A stretch of 14,315 bases of DNA from an uncultured Bacilli bacterium (GTDB taxonomy: Bacteria > Bacillota_I > Bacilli_A > RF39 > UBA660), in the NCBI GenBank assembly GCA_948760655.1, contig CAQBKK010000028.1, positions 1 through 14,315 of the forward strand, given 5' to 3'. The position numbers and the translations under genes are program-made. Shown in pieces: positions 6,603-13,678 of the stretch. The notes below the pieces were generated by a model. It had not been told where the DNA came from, did not search any database, and saw only the letters and a program-made list of their open reading frames with translations. Within the stretch, counting starts at the first letter, position 1; each line of letters begins with the position of its first letter.

Positions 6603-7595
6603 ATGGTTATGAAATTAACATATGAAAAAATTTTTACTATTTTATATTCTAAGTTTGAATTAGTAGTAGGAAAAGAAAAAAATTATTTTTTAGATGAAAA
6701 ACAAAGAATTGTAGCAACATGGGATAGGGAATTGAGTTTAATCACTATGTTTTATGATTTTCCAAAACATAGTAAAGAAATTTGGAATCATTATGGCAAG
6801 GTAGCAATAGGTTTTGCTAAAGACTTTAATGTAAACGGTCAAATTTGTGATATTTTTTGTATTGATGGACTTTGTGGCGCTTTAAATGACTTTATTATGA
6901 AAGAAGATTTTTCTATTGATATGATGAACAATAGTGAAATGAGGTATTTATTAGATGACAATAAAAATTCTTTACAAAAACAATTTGAATTATTAAGTTA
7001 TAATAAGAAAGTATCTATTTTAGAATCCCTTACAGGAGCAACATTTAAGGGTGCAAGCATTGAAGACATTCAATTATTTAAAGAAAGTGAAAAGTATGCT
7101 CTTGGAAATTGCGGATATCTAACCGCTAGGAATGGTCTAGCAAGTTTTGAGATTTGTGGCATAGTAAAAGTAAAGAATATAGTAGTAAATAGCAAAAAAG
7201 ATGGATATGACGTGAATATTATAAACTTTAAAAATATTCAAAAAAAACCTAATTATAAACAAGTTTATGATTATTATCGCTCTAAAAATGATTGGTATTA
7301 TGAAGCAGGATATAATACAGTAGGTTCTGATAAAACACGTGCTTTTATAGAAAGAAGAAGTTATAGTACAGTGGATGCCGATGCCATTCATATTCCTAAA
7401 GATGCATATAATTTTATGTTAGACCCAATTTATGAAAAAGATAATCAATCTTTAAATGCAAAAAAATTACAAATGATTCATGATTTAAGTTTATTATTAA
7501 AAAATAAAAAAGAAGCTACAGAATATGTAACATCACATTATAACTTCAACCTACGAAAATGCGATTTAAAAAGACAAAGAATAAAAAAATCATAA
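6603..7595 (+). CDS. Unrecognised 330-residue protein
   Basis: I do not recognise this protein. It is soluble by appearance, with no signal peptide, no membrane segment and no low-complexity stretch. It has a mixed alpha/beta look and a basic C-terminus (LRKCDLKRQRIKKS). Noticeable stretches are QICDIFCIDGLCGALNDFI (about 80-98), YALGNCGYLTARNGLASFEICGIVKVKNI (about 165-193) and the aromatic-rich VYDYYRSKNDWYYEAGYN (about 221-238). It has its own strong promoter and, downstream, its own terminator, so it is monocistronic. The start is ambiguous: GAGGGG (6593-6598) lies 4 bp before the ATG at 6603 and 10 bp before the ATG at 6609, giving 330 or 328 residues. It is divergent from the ABC importer. 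Base use is like its neighbours, and the continuous frame and clean signals make it a real gene. Confidence 0.85.
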   Translation: MVMKLTYEKIFTILYSKFELVVGKEKNYFLDEKQRIVATWDRELSLITMFYDFPKHSKEIWNHYGKVAIGFAKDFNVNGQICDIFCIDGLCGALNDFIMKEDFSIDMMNNSEMRYLLDDNKNSLQKQFELLSYNKKVSILESLTGATFKGASIEDIQLFKESEKYALGNCGYLTARNGLASFEICGIVKVKNIVVNSKKDGYDVNIINFKNIQKKPNYKQVYDYYRSKNDWYYEAGYNTVGSDKTRAFIERRSYSTVDADAIHIPKDAYNFMLDPIYEKDNQSLNAKKLQMIHDLSLLLKNKKEATEYVTSHYNFNLRKCDLKRQRIKKS

Positions 7596-7598
7596 TAT

Positions 7599-7632
7599 AA
7601 AGAGATATTAAAACAAAAATATCTTTTTTTAT
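7599..7632 (+). terminator. Intrinsic terminator after the 330-residue gene
   Basis: AGATATT (7603-7609) pairs with AATATCT (7618-7624) across an 8-nt loop, with a run of seven T (7624-7630) right after. The stem can be extended by the A-run at its left base pairing with that T-run. Confidence 0.75.
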
Positions 7633-7659
7633 ATTGTATTAGCAAGTACAGGAAATAGT

Positions 7660-7688
7660 GTTAAAATCTTAAAAAAATGTGATATAAT
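7660..7688 (+). promoter_or_regulatory. Extended -10 promoter of the radical SAM gene
   Basis: A perfect -10 TATAAT (7683-7688) carries a TG extension (7680-7681). A weak -35 (GTTAAA, 7660-7665) lies 17 bp upstream. It sits between the preceding terminator and the start codon. Confidence 0.7.
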
Positions 7689-7715
7689 AGGCACAAAAAG
7701 ACAAGGGTGGTTTTT

Positions 7716-8603
7716 ATGGAATATGAGAAAACGAGAACAATCATGACCAAAAGTGACCAAGGCTCTCGTTGGTTTGGAATCGACTATCACATGAATCTTT
7801 ACAAAGGCTGTTCCTATGGCTGTATCTATTGTGACTCAAGAAGTGATGCCTACCATATTGATAACTTTGACTTAGTAAGGAGTAAAGTAGATGCTTTAAA
7901 AATACTAGAAGAAGAACTTGCCTGTAAAGGGTACAAAGGAGTCGTAAGTTTTGGAACACTCTCTGATCCTTACAACAAAGAAGAAGAACAATATGAAATT
8001 ACAAGAGGTGCCCTTGAACTCATCAAAAAATACGAATTTGGTGTTTCCATAGACACAAAAAGTGATTTAATACTACGTGATATTGAATTACTAAAAGAAA
8101 TAAATGAAAAAAATAGCGTAATAATAAAAATAAGCATAACAACCTATGAAGATGACTTAGCAAGTGTTTTAGAACCGAATGTTATCTCCTCAACAAAACG
8201 TTTTGAAGTATTGCGTATATTAAGAGAAAATGGCATCTATGCAGGACTATTAATGACCCCAGTACTTCCTTTTATCACAGATAGTGAAGATAACATAAAA
8301 ACACTAATTCATAAAGCCAAAGAAAACGATGCCAAGTTTATTTATACCAAAATGGGGATGACACTCCGAAGAAAAGCAAGAGAGTATTATTACGAACAAA
8401 TTGATAAATTATATCCTGGATTATCAGTCGACTATAAAGCAGTATATGAAAAAAACTTGGTGGCCAATCCTTTGCGTTACAAAGACTTACTGGAAATGTT
8501 TGTCAATGAATGTAACAAATACCATATTCTTTGTGATATGAGTGAAATTATTGCAGACTACAAGAAAAAAATTCCTATGCGAGAACAAATTAGTTTATTT
8601 TAA
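7716..8603 (+). CDS. Spl-like (Rv2578c/SplB-type) radical SAM protein
   Basis: This is a 295-residue radical SAM enzyme. The cluster motif is C-SYG-C-IY-C (Cys32, Cys36, Cys39), giving the CX3CX2C that holds the 4Fe-4S cluster used to cleave S-adenosylmethionine. It follows MNLYKGCSYGCIYCDSR, typical of the spore-photoproduct-lyase-related group. Further family features are VVSFGTLSDPYNKEEEQYEITRG (about 76-98) and GIYAGLLMTPVLPFITDSEDNI (about 176-197). Spore photoproduct lyase itself repairs UV-made thymine dimers in germinating spores, but most members of this wider group have no proven reaction, so DNA repair is only a suggestion. The start ATG at 7716 has AAGGGTGG five bases upstream; a GTG at 7707 lies inside that site and is rejected. 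It is monocistronic, with its own promoter and terminator. Confidence 0.88.
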   Translation: MEYEKTRTIMTKSDQGSRWFGIDYHMNLYKGCSYGCIYCDSRSDAYHIDNFDLVRSKVDALKILEEELACKGYKGVVSFGTLSDPYNKEEEQYEITRGALELIKKYEFGVSIDTKSDLILRDIELLKEINEKNSVIIKISITTYEDDLASVLEPNVISSTKRFEVLRILRENGIYAGLLMTPVLPFITDSEDNIKTLIHKAKENDAKFIYTKMGMTLRRKAREYYYEQIDKLYPGLSVDYKAVYEKNLVANPLRYKDLLEMFVNECNKYHILCDMSEIIADYKKKIPMREQISLF

Positions 8604-8610
8604 AATAAAT

Positions 8611-8645
8611 AGTCTTAAGAATAAAGCTTTTAAGGCTTTTTTTTA
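8611..8645 (+). terminator. Intrinsic terminator after the radical SAM gene
   Basis: AGTCTTAA (8611-8618) pairs with TTAAGGCT (8630-8637), including one G-T pair, over an 11-nt loop. A run of T follows to 8644. Confidence 0.78.
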
Positions 8646-8721
8646 TAATAGGATAATAATGGTAAAAAATTACACTTTAAAATACTAAAAAAATTCCATA
8701 GTAATAATGGAGGTGTTATAT

Positions 8722-8904
8722 ATGACAGAAAAAGAACTGTTGTATGTGGAAGATGCAATAAATCATGAAATATATATGATTACAACATGCCGAGAAGTAG
8801 AGGATTGTCTAACGGATGAAACTCTACAAAAATTAGTAAAAAAATTAGGACGCAAACATGAGGCAATCCTCGCTTCATTTATGGAACTTTTGGAGGTAGA
8901 ATAA
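8722..8904 (+). CDS. Small helical protein, partner of the CotF-like coat protein
   Basis: This 60-residue, mainly helical protein begins MTEKELLYVEDAINHE and ends FMELLEVE. It resembles the short proteins often encoded directly before CotF-type spore coat genes in Bacillota: a ferritin-like helical half with YVEDAINHE and a later RKHEAILASF. The start ATG at 8722 has a textbook GGAGGTG (8709-8715) 6 bp upstream. The in-frame ATG at 8707 lies at the ribosome site and is rejected. The stop is one base before the ATG of the CotF-like gene, so the two are one operon and their products may act together. Two cysteines (in TTCREVEDC) could allow cross-linking. The spore assignment rests on its neighbour and general resemblance. 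Confidence 0.75.
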   Translation: MTEKELLYVEDAINHEIYMITTCREVEDCLTDETLQKLVKKLGRKHEAILASFMELLEVE

Positions 8905-8905
8905 T

Positions 8906-9181
8906 ATGGATGATAAATATTTAATGGAAAACATCATGTTCGGTAGTAAAGTTATCAATGATTTATATATGCATGGTTTTATAGAAGCAGCCAATGAACG
9001 AGTATTTACAACATTTTGTAAGGCCATGCAAGATACTGCCAAGATGCATTATGAAATATTTAAAGGAATGGAAACCGCAGGATTTTATAACATGACCAAT
9101 GTAGACCAAAATAAAATAAAACAAACAAAAGAAAAATTGGAATGTACCTGTGAGAAATGCGATTGTGAAGAAGATAAATAA
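8906..9181 (+). CDS. CotF-like spore coat protein with Cys-rich tail
   Basis: The 91-residue protein has the CotF (Coat_F) pattern: MDDKYLMENIMFGSKVINDLYMHG (1-24), IEAANERVFTTFCKAMQDTAKMHYEIFKGMETAGFY (26-61). This is the helical pair with a terminal aromatic 'G-[WF]-Y' seen in coat F proteins. The family contributes to the spore coat of Bacillus and relatives. The C-terminus is a short charged tail with cysteines at 80, 82, 85 and 87 (CTCEKCDC), which is not part of the usual domain. It might bind metal or form disulfide links in the coat. GGAGG (8892-8896) is 9 bp upstream of the ATG, inside the end of the preceding gene. A terminator overlaps the stop. The gene supports a spore-forming ancestry for this genome. 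Confidence 0.82.
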   Translation: MDDKYLMENIMFGSKVINDLYMHGFIEAANERVFTTFCKAMQDTAKMHYEIFKGMETAGFYNMTNVDQNKIKQTKEKLECTCEKCDCEEDK

Positions 9182-9197
9182 ATCTTCTTTTTTTTTC
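9168..9197 (+). terminator. Intrinsic terminator of the coat-gene pair
   Basis: AAGAAGAT (9168-9175) pairs perfectly with ATCTTCTT (9182-9189) over a 6-nt loop, followed by a T-run. The left arm and loop lie inside the last codons and stop of the CotF-like gene. Confidence 0.82.
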
Positions 9198-9216
9198 TTT
9201 TTTTCACACTTTGCGT

Positions 9217-9222
9217 TATAAT
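9217..9222 (+). promoter_or_regulatory. -10 box for the 224-residue gene
   Basis: A perfect TATAAT sits 23 bp before the ATG at 9245, with AAGGTG (9231-9236) between. The -35 region is a T-rich stretch (about 9194-9199) with no clear consensus. Confidence 0.55.
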
Positions 9223-9244
9223 AGCTTGCAAAGGTGAAAAACGA

Positions 9245-9919
9245 ATGGAAAGTTACAAACAAGCAATAGAAAATCTTAAAAAAGCACTTCAAAAAATATG
9301 TTATGTGAAATTGCATTTAACTCTTTTACCTGGAGAATCTTTTTGCAAAGATAAATTTCAGATAAAACCAAAGAATATAGGGGAAATTTTTACTTTTTAT
9401 ATAGCCAAAAATCCATACAATTACAATTACTATTTAGAATCTTTATTTTATGAATATGAGCAAGAATGTTTATTTAAAAATCTTTTTAATTTCTATCAAA
9501 AACTAGTTGAAAATCATGGAAGTACTCCTTACGCTTGCTCAGTGCATTTAGTAAATATAAAAATTTTAAATCAAATGGAAAAACACAAATTAATTCATAT
9601 TCATTTAGTAACAGAAAATGAGATAATATTTTCAAAAAAGCGTTCCTTTCATCATGATGATTTATTTTTTTTAATGCCTTTACTTGAAAAATTTCAACTA
9701 GATTTATATAAATTTAAATTTCAAAATAAAGAAAATAAAATATTTGTTTCCTTAAAAAATAAAATTATTTTAGAAGAATTAAAAGAGAAAAAAGTGCAAA
9801 AAAGATTAACTATAAAAAGAGAAGAATTACAGAAAATAAATGCGTATTATAAAAAATATATTTTTAATAATCAAAATATAAGTCCACCTACATATAGAGA
9901 AAGAAGTTTTAAAAGATGA
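9245..9919 (+). CDS. Unrecognised 224-residue protein
   Basis: I do not recognise this protein. It has no signal peptide or clear membrane segment. It is rich in Lys, Phe, Tyr and Asn. It starts with a likely amphipathic helix (MESYKQAIENLKKALQKI), continues with mixed strand/helix sequence including FYIAKNPYNYNYYLESLFYEYEQE (about 51-74) and SVHLVNIKIL (about 99-108), and ends in a strongly basic helix-rich region (from about 175: KIILEELKEKKVQKRLTIKR) with a final SFKR. The start ATG has AAGGTG 8 bp upstream and a TATAAT just before that. It is followed by a 273-bp gap, so it is probably monocistronic. The ribosome site, promoter and uninterrupted frame make it credible. The basic C-terminus might bind nucleic acid, but this is only a guess. 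Confidence 0.8.
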   Translation: MESYKQAIENLKKALQKICYVKLHLTLLPGESFCKDKFQIKPKNIGEIFTFYIAKNPYNYNYYLESLFYEYEQECLFKNLFNFYQKLVENHGSTPYACSVHLVNIKILNQMEKHKLIHIHLVTENEIIFSKKRSFHHDDLFFLMPLLEKFQLDLYKFKFQNKENKIFVSLKNKIILEELKEKKVQKRLTIKREELQKINAYYKKYIFNNQNISPPTYRERSFKR

Positions 9920-10192
9920 AAAAAAGCTTTATTACTAACCAATTTTAATAAAAAATAAGATTATATAAAATGAACGATGAGGATACAAATTTGAATAACA
10001 AAGATAAATATAAATGACCAATTTTTTATAAACTATTCGTTTTAAAGTAAAGAAAAAATGATTTTAAAAAAATCTTAAGTATAAAAAAATTTTATAAAGT
10101 GATAAAAAAAGTCAAAAAGCCAAAAAAGAAAATAAGGCTACTTTTCATTTCAGAAAAAAAATTGTATAATGGGTAACGAGGAGAGAAGTGAA
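9920..10192. other. Gene-free 273-bp AT-rich gap
   Basis: There is no credible gene on either strand. ACCAATTTT occurs twice (near 9938 and 10017). A short hairpin GATTTT/AAAATC lies near 10060-10076 without a U-tract. No clear terminator for the 224-residue gene was found. The right end holds the promoter of the next gene. Confidence 0.5.
10142..10170 (+). promoter_or_regulatory. Promoter of the thioredoxin-fold gene
   Basis: A perfect -10 TATAAT (10165-10170) has a weak -35 (TTTTCA, 10142-10147) 17 bp upstream. The -10 covers the in-frame ATG at 10169, so that codon cannot be the start; ATG 10193 is used. Confidence 0.6.
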
Positions 10193-11194
10193 ATGAACAA
10201 ATTAAAAAAATGGTTAGTATGCTTAGGAGTAATTCTGTTAATTCCATTTGGTGTATCTGCGAAAAGTTATTCATCTTTAAATTTAGAAGAAACATTAAGA
10301 AGAGAAAACATAGAACATAACCTTTCAAACTATAAAGAAACAAATGACCAAATTACAATCTATATGTTTCGGGGGGAACATTGTGGACATTGCCAAAATT
10401 TCTTGAAATTTTTAAACGATAGCGTAGAAGAATATGGTACTTATTTTAAATTAGTATCCTATGAAGTTTGGCAAAATGAAAATAATGCTGCCTTAGCATC
10501 AGAAGTAGCAAGTCATTTTGGCTTAAAATTAAGTGGTGTTCCCTTTATTGTAATCGGAGAAAAAACATACCAAGGATATACAGAAAAATACAATGAAGAA
10601 ATTTTAAGTACTATAAAAAATTACTATGAAAATAAACAAACATACAAAGATGTAGTAGAACCATTACTTGGTGAAAAGACAAATGATACTACGGGGGCTG
10701 CAATTACAATTATAGTTATATTAGCAGCTTCATCTATAATAGGATTTTTAATTTATATGGCCAAAGATGAATCCAAAATAGAAGAAATTAAAGAGGTCAA
10801 AAAAGAGGAAAAAATAGAAATAACACCAAAGACGAAGGAAGAAAAAGAAGTAAAAAAAGTAGAAGAAACAAAACAAAATAGTAAGAAAAAGCCAGAAAAA
10901 CAAAACTTACCAAAATTAAAAGAAGAAAGTATTACAAATAAAACAATACAAAAATCAAAAGTTGTTAGTAGTCAAAAAACAAAAAATGTAGAGCTTCCTA
11001 AGAAAAAAGAAACAGAAGTAAAAAAACAAACTATAGGTATAAAAAAAGTTTCTGCTTCAAATTCAAAACCAAAGAAAACAACAAGTCAAGTTGCTAAGAA
11101 AGAGGCATCAACTGTAAAAAAAGATACAGCGAAAAAGAGCACGAAAACTACAAAAAAGGTTAGTACTTCTAACACTCCGAAGACTAAAAAATAA
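10193..11194 (+). CDS. Membrane-anchored extracytoplasmic thioredoxin-fold protein with long Lys/Thr-rich tail
   Basis: A signal peptide (MNKLKKW, hydrophobic 8-19, GVSA at 20-23) leads to a thioredoxin-like domain with the redox motif CGHC (64-67, in FRGEHCGHCQNF) and the cis-proline GVPF (Pro117). A membrane helix (about 168-189) follows, then a tail of about 144 residues made mostly of Lys, Glu, Thr and Ser, Glu/Lys-mixed first and Lys/Thr/Ser-rich at the end (AKKSTKTTKKVSTSNTPKTKK-like). With the domain outside, the tail would be cytoplasmic. Proteins with such a domain reduce or oxidise disulfides in exported proteins; the active site looks complete. The tail resembles histone H1 or other nucleic-acid-binding basic tails, so it may bind DNA, RNA or phospholipid, which is inference. 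The start at 10193 has GAGGAGAG upstream. It is monocistronic with a shared terminator. Confidence 0.85.
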   Translation: MNKLKKWLVCLGVILLIPFGVSAKSYSSLNLEETLRRENIEHNLSNYKETNDQITIYMFRGEHCGHCQNFLKFLNDSVEEYGTYFKLVSYEVWQNENNAALASEVASHFGLKLSGVPFIVIGEKTYQGYTEKYNEEILSTIKNYYENKQTYKDVVEPLLGEKTNDTTGAAITIIVILAASSIIGFLIYMAKDESKIEEIKEVKKEEKIEITPKTKEEKEVKKVEETKQNSKKKPEKQNLPKLKEESITNKTIQKSKVVSSQKTKNVELPKKKETEVKKQTIGIKKVSASNSKPKKTTSQVAKKEASTVKKDTAKKSTKTTKKVSTSNTPKTKK

Positions 11195-11229
11195 ATAGAA
11201 TAAAAAGTTGTGTGTTTTAGACAAATAAA

Positions 11230-11261
11230 AAAGCAAGGGTATCAAATTAAACCCTTGTTTT
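11230..11261. terminator. Bidirectional terminator between convergent genes
   Basis: CAAGGGT (11234-11240) pairs with ACCCTTG (11251-11257) over a 10-nt loop. An A-run lies to the left and a T-run to the right, so it can serve both strands. The right arm and part of the loop overlap the last codons of the DUF308-like gene. Confidence 0.8.
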
Positions 11262-11795
11262 TCTTTTCTCTATAATGTAAGTTGTAAAATCAATAATACT
11301 TGAAGCGATTAATAAAACCCCTATAATTTGGAATACAATATTTTGCGCTAAAATAGTATAAAGACCGATACCTATAAATAAGATACCTTCTAAAAGAACA
11401 ATATAATTTTTATAATTTAGAGAAACAATAACTTTTTTAAGCCCATTGATGATTAATAAAAATCCTAAAATAAAACGTAAAAATACTTCAATGGCTCCTG
11501 ATAAAAGAATAACTAAAATCCCTACAAATATAGTACTTGTTCCTATAACCAACTTTTGATTGTCTTCTATTTTTAATTCCTTCTTCAAACGATAATAAGA
11601 AATTAAACGAAAAATGCCAAAGAAAAGAATAAGTGCTCCAATGACATAAAAGACTATAATTACAAGTCGACTAGAATCAGTAAATAAAATAATGCCTAAA
11701 ACAAGTAGTAATAAAGGAGCAAGCCATTCTAATTTTTGTTTTTCTTTCTCTTTTACTTTTTTTGGTTTAATAAGTGTAGTTTTTGTTGCTTTCAT
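11247..11795 (-). CDS. DUF308/HdeD-like six-TM membrane protein
   Basis: This is a 182-residue integral membrane protein. A basic cytoplasmic N-terminus (MKATKTTLIKPKKVKEKEKQK) is followed by about six hydrophobic segments arranged as three similar pairs (about 23-39, 44-64, 82-101, 104-121, 131-148, 151-171). Each pair has a short glycine-containing turn such as LLLVLGIILF, FLLIINGLKK and VLLIASSIID. This repeat pattern fits the DUF308/HdeD family, named after the E. coli acid-resistance membrane protein HdeD; the molecular role is not known. The start ATG has AAGGAAG close upstream. It has its own promoter, divergent from the 592-residue gene, and shares a terminator with the thioredoxin-fold gene. 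Confidence 0.78.
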   Translation of the reverse strand: MKATKTTLIKPKKVKEKEKQKLEWLAPLLLLVLGIILFTDSSRLVIIVFYVIGALILFFGIFRLISYYRLKKELKIEDNQKLVIGTSTIFVGILVILLSGAIEVFLRFILGFLLIINGLKKVIVSLNYKNYIVLLEGILFIGIGLYTILAQNIVFQIIGVLLIASSIIDFTTYIIEKRKTRV

Positions 11796-11814
11796 ATAAC
11801 TTCCTTTCCCAATT

Positions 11815-11843
11815 ATGATACTTCTAAATAGTTAAATTATCAA
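11815..11843 (-). promoter_or_regulatory. Sigma-A-type promoter of the DUF308-like gene
   Basis: On the - strand, -35 TTGATA (11838-11843) and -10 TATCAT (11815-11820) have a 17-bp spacer. The predicted start is about 10 nt before the ribosome site. Confidence 0.6.
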
Positions 11844-11864
11844 GTAGAAAAAATATTTAAGATA

Positions 11865-11873
11865 TGCTATAAT
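11865..11873 (+). promoter_or_regulatory. Extended -10 promoter of the 592-residue gene
   Basis: TGCTATAAT (11865-11873) is a consensus extended -10 element. No good -35 is visible at normal spacing. The ATG at 11900 follows after AAAGGGG (11885-11891). Confidence 0.65.
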
Positions 11874-11899
11874 AAAATTAAAATAAAGGGGATAGTAAT

Positions 11900-13678
11900 A
11901 TGCTAAAGAAAGAACAAGTGTTAGATACCTTAAAAAAATATGGATTTTATTCTTTAAATCGTGTACCCTATTTGTATCAAAATAAAGAAAAAATAGGAGT
12001 TTATTTTGTATGGCCAAATAAACATTATGGAAGTTTAGAACGTGTAATTTATTTTGAAGATGATCAAAAGTTAGAAGAAGAAATTTACAAATATTGGTGG
12101 TTTATGAACAATAAAGAAAAAGCACCTATCGATGTAGAATTTGATAATTATGAAGTTGTAAATCCCCAAATCATCTATCGTCATAAAGGATCTATTTTAA
12201 CCAGTGAAATGATGAAACATTTTAGTGAGAATAAGAATAATTTTGTTGATCCTCGAGAACAACTAAAAAGAAAACAGTTAACTCGTACAGCCAATATATT
12301 AATTTCGATACTAAAAGAAAAATGTAAATTACAAACCCAAACCTATCTAAAAGTAACTGAAATGGAAGAAGAAATAAATAAATTAAATAATACATATAAC
12401 AAGAAATTAAAAGAATACAAAAATGATAAAGAAGTAGTGAGAGAATCTTATGAAATTCTAATGGATGACCAAGATGAAAGTGAAAAATTAATCCATGCTT
12501 TGTATGATGAATTAGCCTCTCTTGAAACCTCAGAAGAATTACGTGAATTTATAAACAATATGTTTAATTATCTGTCCGATTTAGAAGCAAGCGAAAGCCA
12601 TTTGCAAAATGTGTACCTTTTAAATCGCTATCCTATAGAGATAGAAGACTTAAAAAAGAAAATAGATATTTTAAATACAGCATTGCAAAGCAAAAAAAAG
12701 ATTTTTAAAAACAAACAAAATCCATTAGAACAAATACAAGAAATAGAAAATAAAAGCGAATGCAAAAAAATGATAAATATTAATATTTACATAGAAAAAG
12801 AAAGAAAAAATATAATCGAAAAATACCAAAATCGAGAAAATATTGACGAAAATGTTCTGGGGGATTACTTAGTTAATTTTGAAAAGTTGCAAATTGAAAT
12901 TCCAGATATTATTCCTAATAATGCTCTTGAAGAAATAGAAAAAAACGAATTAATAAAAAAATTAAAAACGATGTTTAATAAATTAAATAAGAGAGAAAAA
13001 TCGGCTTGTTATGTAGCTTCTTCATTTTTAAAAGATTGTATAAACATTTTAATAGAAAAAGAAGCAACTAAAGAACTAAATGTAAATGACGTAATAAGTA
13101 AACTAATATTAGCCAATCAAATTGACCTATTCAATGATGCCTTTACTATATTAGATACTTATATCAATGCTAAAGTGCGAGTAAAATATTTCAGTATTCT
13201 AAATATTAACAGTTTTGATGGTTTCCTAGCATCATTGATTGAAGCAATAAGAACACTTAATACTATAAACTTAAACATTGATAAAAGTTTCCATGGTTAT
13301 TATAACGAAAAAGAAAAAAATAAAGGTATGATTAATTTACATTTAAAAAATATTTTTAATTATAAAGACAAAGTATCTTTTATAGCAACAATAATGCCAA
13401 GTGCTAATATTTTCTATTCTCCAATAAATATCGTAAAACAACTTGATATTATTGAAAGCACGGAATTAGTAGAAAGAGAAAACGACACACTCTTCTTACT
13501 AAAAAATAAAGTGACCATAGAAACAAAAAGTGATAAGATGGAAGTAGTTAGATTTGAAAAAGGAAAAATAAGCAATCAAAAAGAATACATAGTAGTTACA
13601 GAAATGAAAGGAAAAAATAAATGTTACTATTATGAAGATAGAATCTATGCGAAAGAAAATGGAGGGCTTTATGAATAG
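11900..13678 (+). CDS. Unrecognised 592-residue cytoplasmic protein with coiled coil
   Basis: I do not recognise this protein. It has no signal peptide or membrane segment. The N-terminal part (1-105) looks globular: TLKKYGFYSLNRVPYLYQ, then GVYFVWPNKHYGSLERVIYF (33-52), then IYKYWWFMNN. Residues about 120-285 are charged and helical, with a coiled-coil stretch at about 145-210 (TEMEEEINKLNNTYNKKLKE). The middle (about 300-440) stays helical. The C-terminal third returns to a mixed fold with FLASLIEAIRTLNTINLNID and SFIATIMPSANIFYSP, and a beta-rich end (about 535-592). The start ATG has AAAGGGG upstream. The stop overlaps the next start by 8 bp (ATGAATAG), tying it to a DUF1700-like membrane protein. 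Large size, coupling to a membrane protein and the coiled coil suggest a structural or scaffold role, but no function can be assigned. Confidence 0.85.
   Translation: MLKKEQVLDTLKKYGFYSLNRVPYLYQNKEKIGVYFVWPNKHYGSLERVIYFEDDQKLEEEIYKYWWFMNNKEKAPIDVEFDNYEVVNPQIIYRHKGSILTSEMMKHFSENKNNFVDPREQLKRKQLTRTANILISILKEKCKLQTQTYLKVTEMEEEINKLNNTYNKKLKEYKNDKEVVRESYEILMDDQDESEKLIHALYDELASLETSEELREFINNMFNYLSDLEASESHLQNVYLLNRYPIEIEDLKKKIDILNTALQSKKKIFKNKQNPLEQIQEIENKSECKKMININIYIEKERKNIIEKYQNRENIDENVLGDYLVNFEKLQIEIPDIIPNNALEEIEKNELIKKLKTMFNKLNKREKSACYVASSFLKDCINILIEKEATKELNVNDVISKLILANQIDLFNDAFTILDTYINAKVRVKYFSILNINSFDGFLASLIEAIRTLNTINLNIDKSFHGYYNEKEKNKGMINLHLKNIFNYKDKVSFIATIMPSANIFYSPINIVKQLDIIESTELVERENDTLFLLKNKVTIETKSDKMEVVRFEKGKISNQKEYIVVTEMKGKNKCYYYEDRIYAKENGGLYE

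Noticed and set aside
7137..7391. Antisense open frame inside the 330-residue gene
   Set aside because: It lies wholly opposite a well-supported gene and encodes only Ile/Tyr-rich sequence with no start signals.
8697..8706. CATA element before the coat pair as a sporulation sigma-E/sigma-K promoter
   Set aside because: The downstream bases do not fit CATANNNTA and no AC or ATA -35 lies at the right distance; the start would also fall on the ribosome site.
8963..9316. Long antisense open frame across the CotF-like gene
   Set aside because: It runs through the terminator and promoter region and is a low-complexity Phe/Lys-rich translation of T- and A-runs opposite a real gene.
9970..10017. 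15-codon open frame in the 273-bp gap
   Set aside because: It has no ribosome site, no promoter of its own and no recognisable content.
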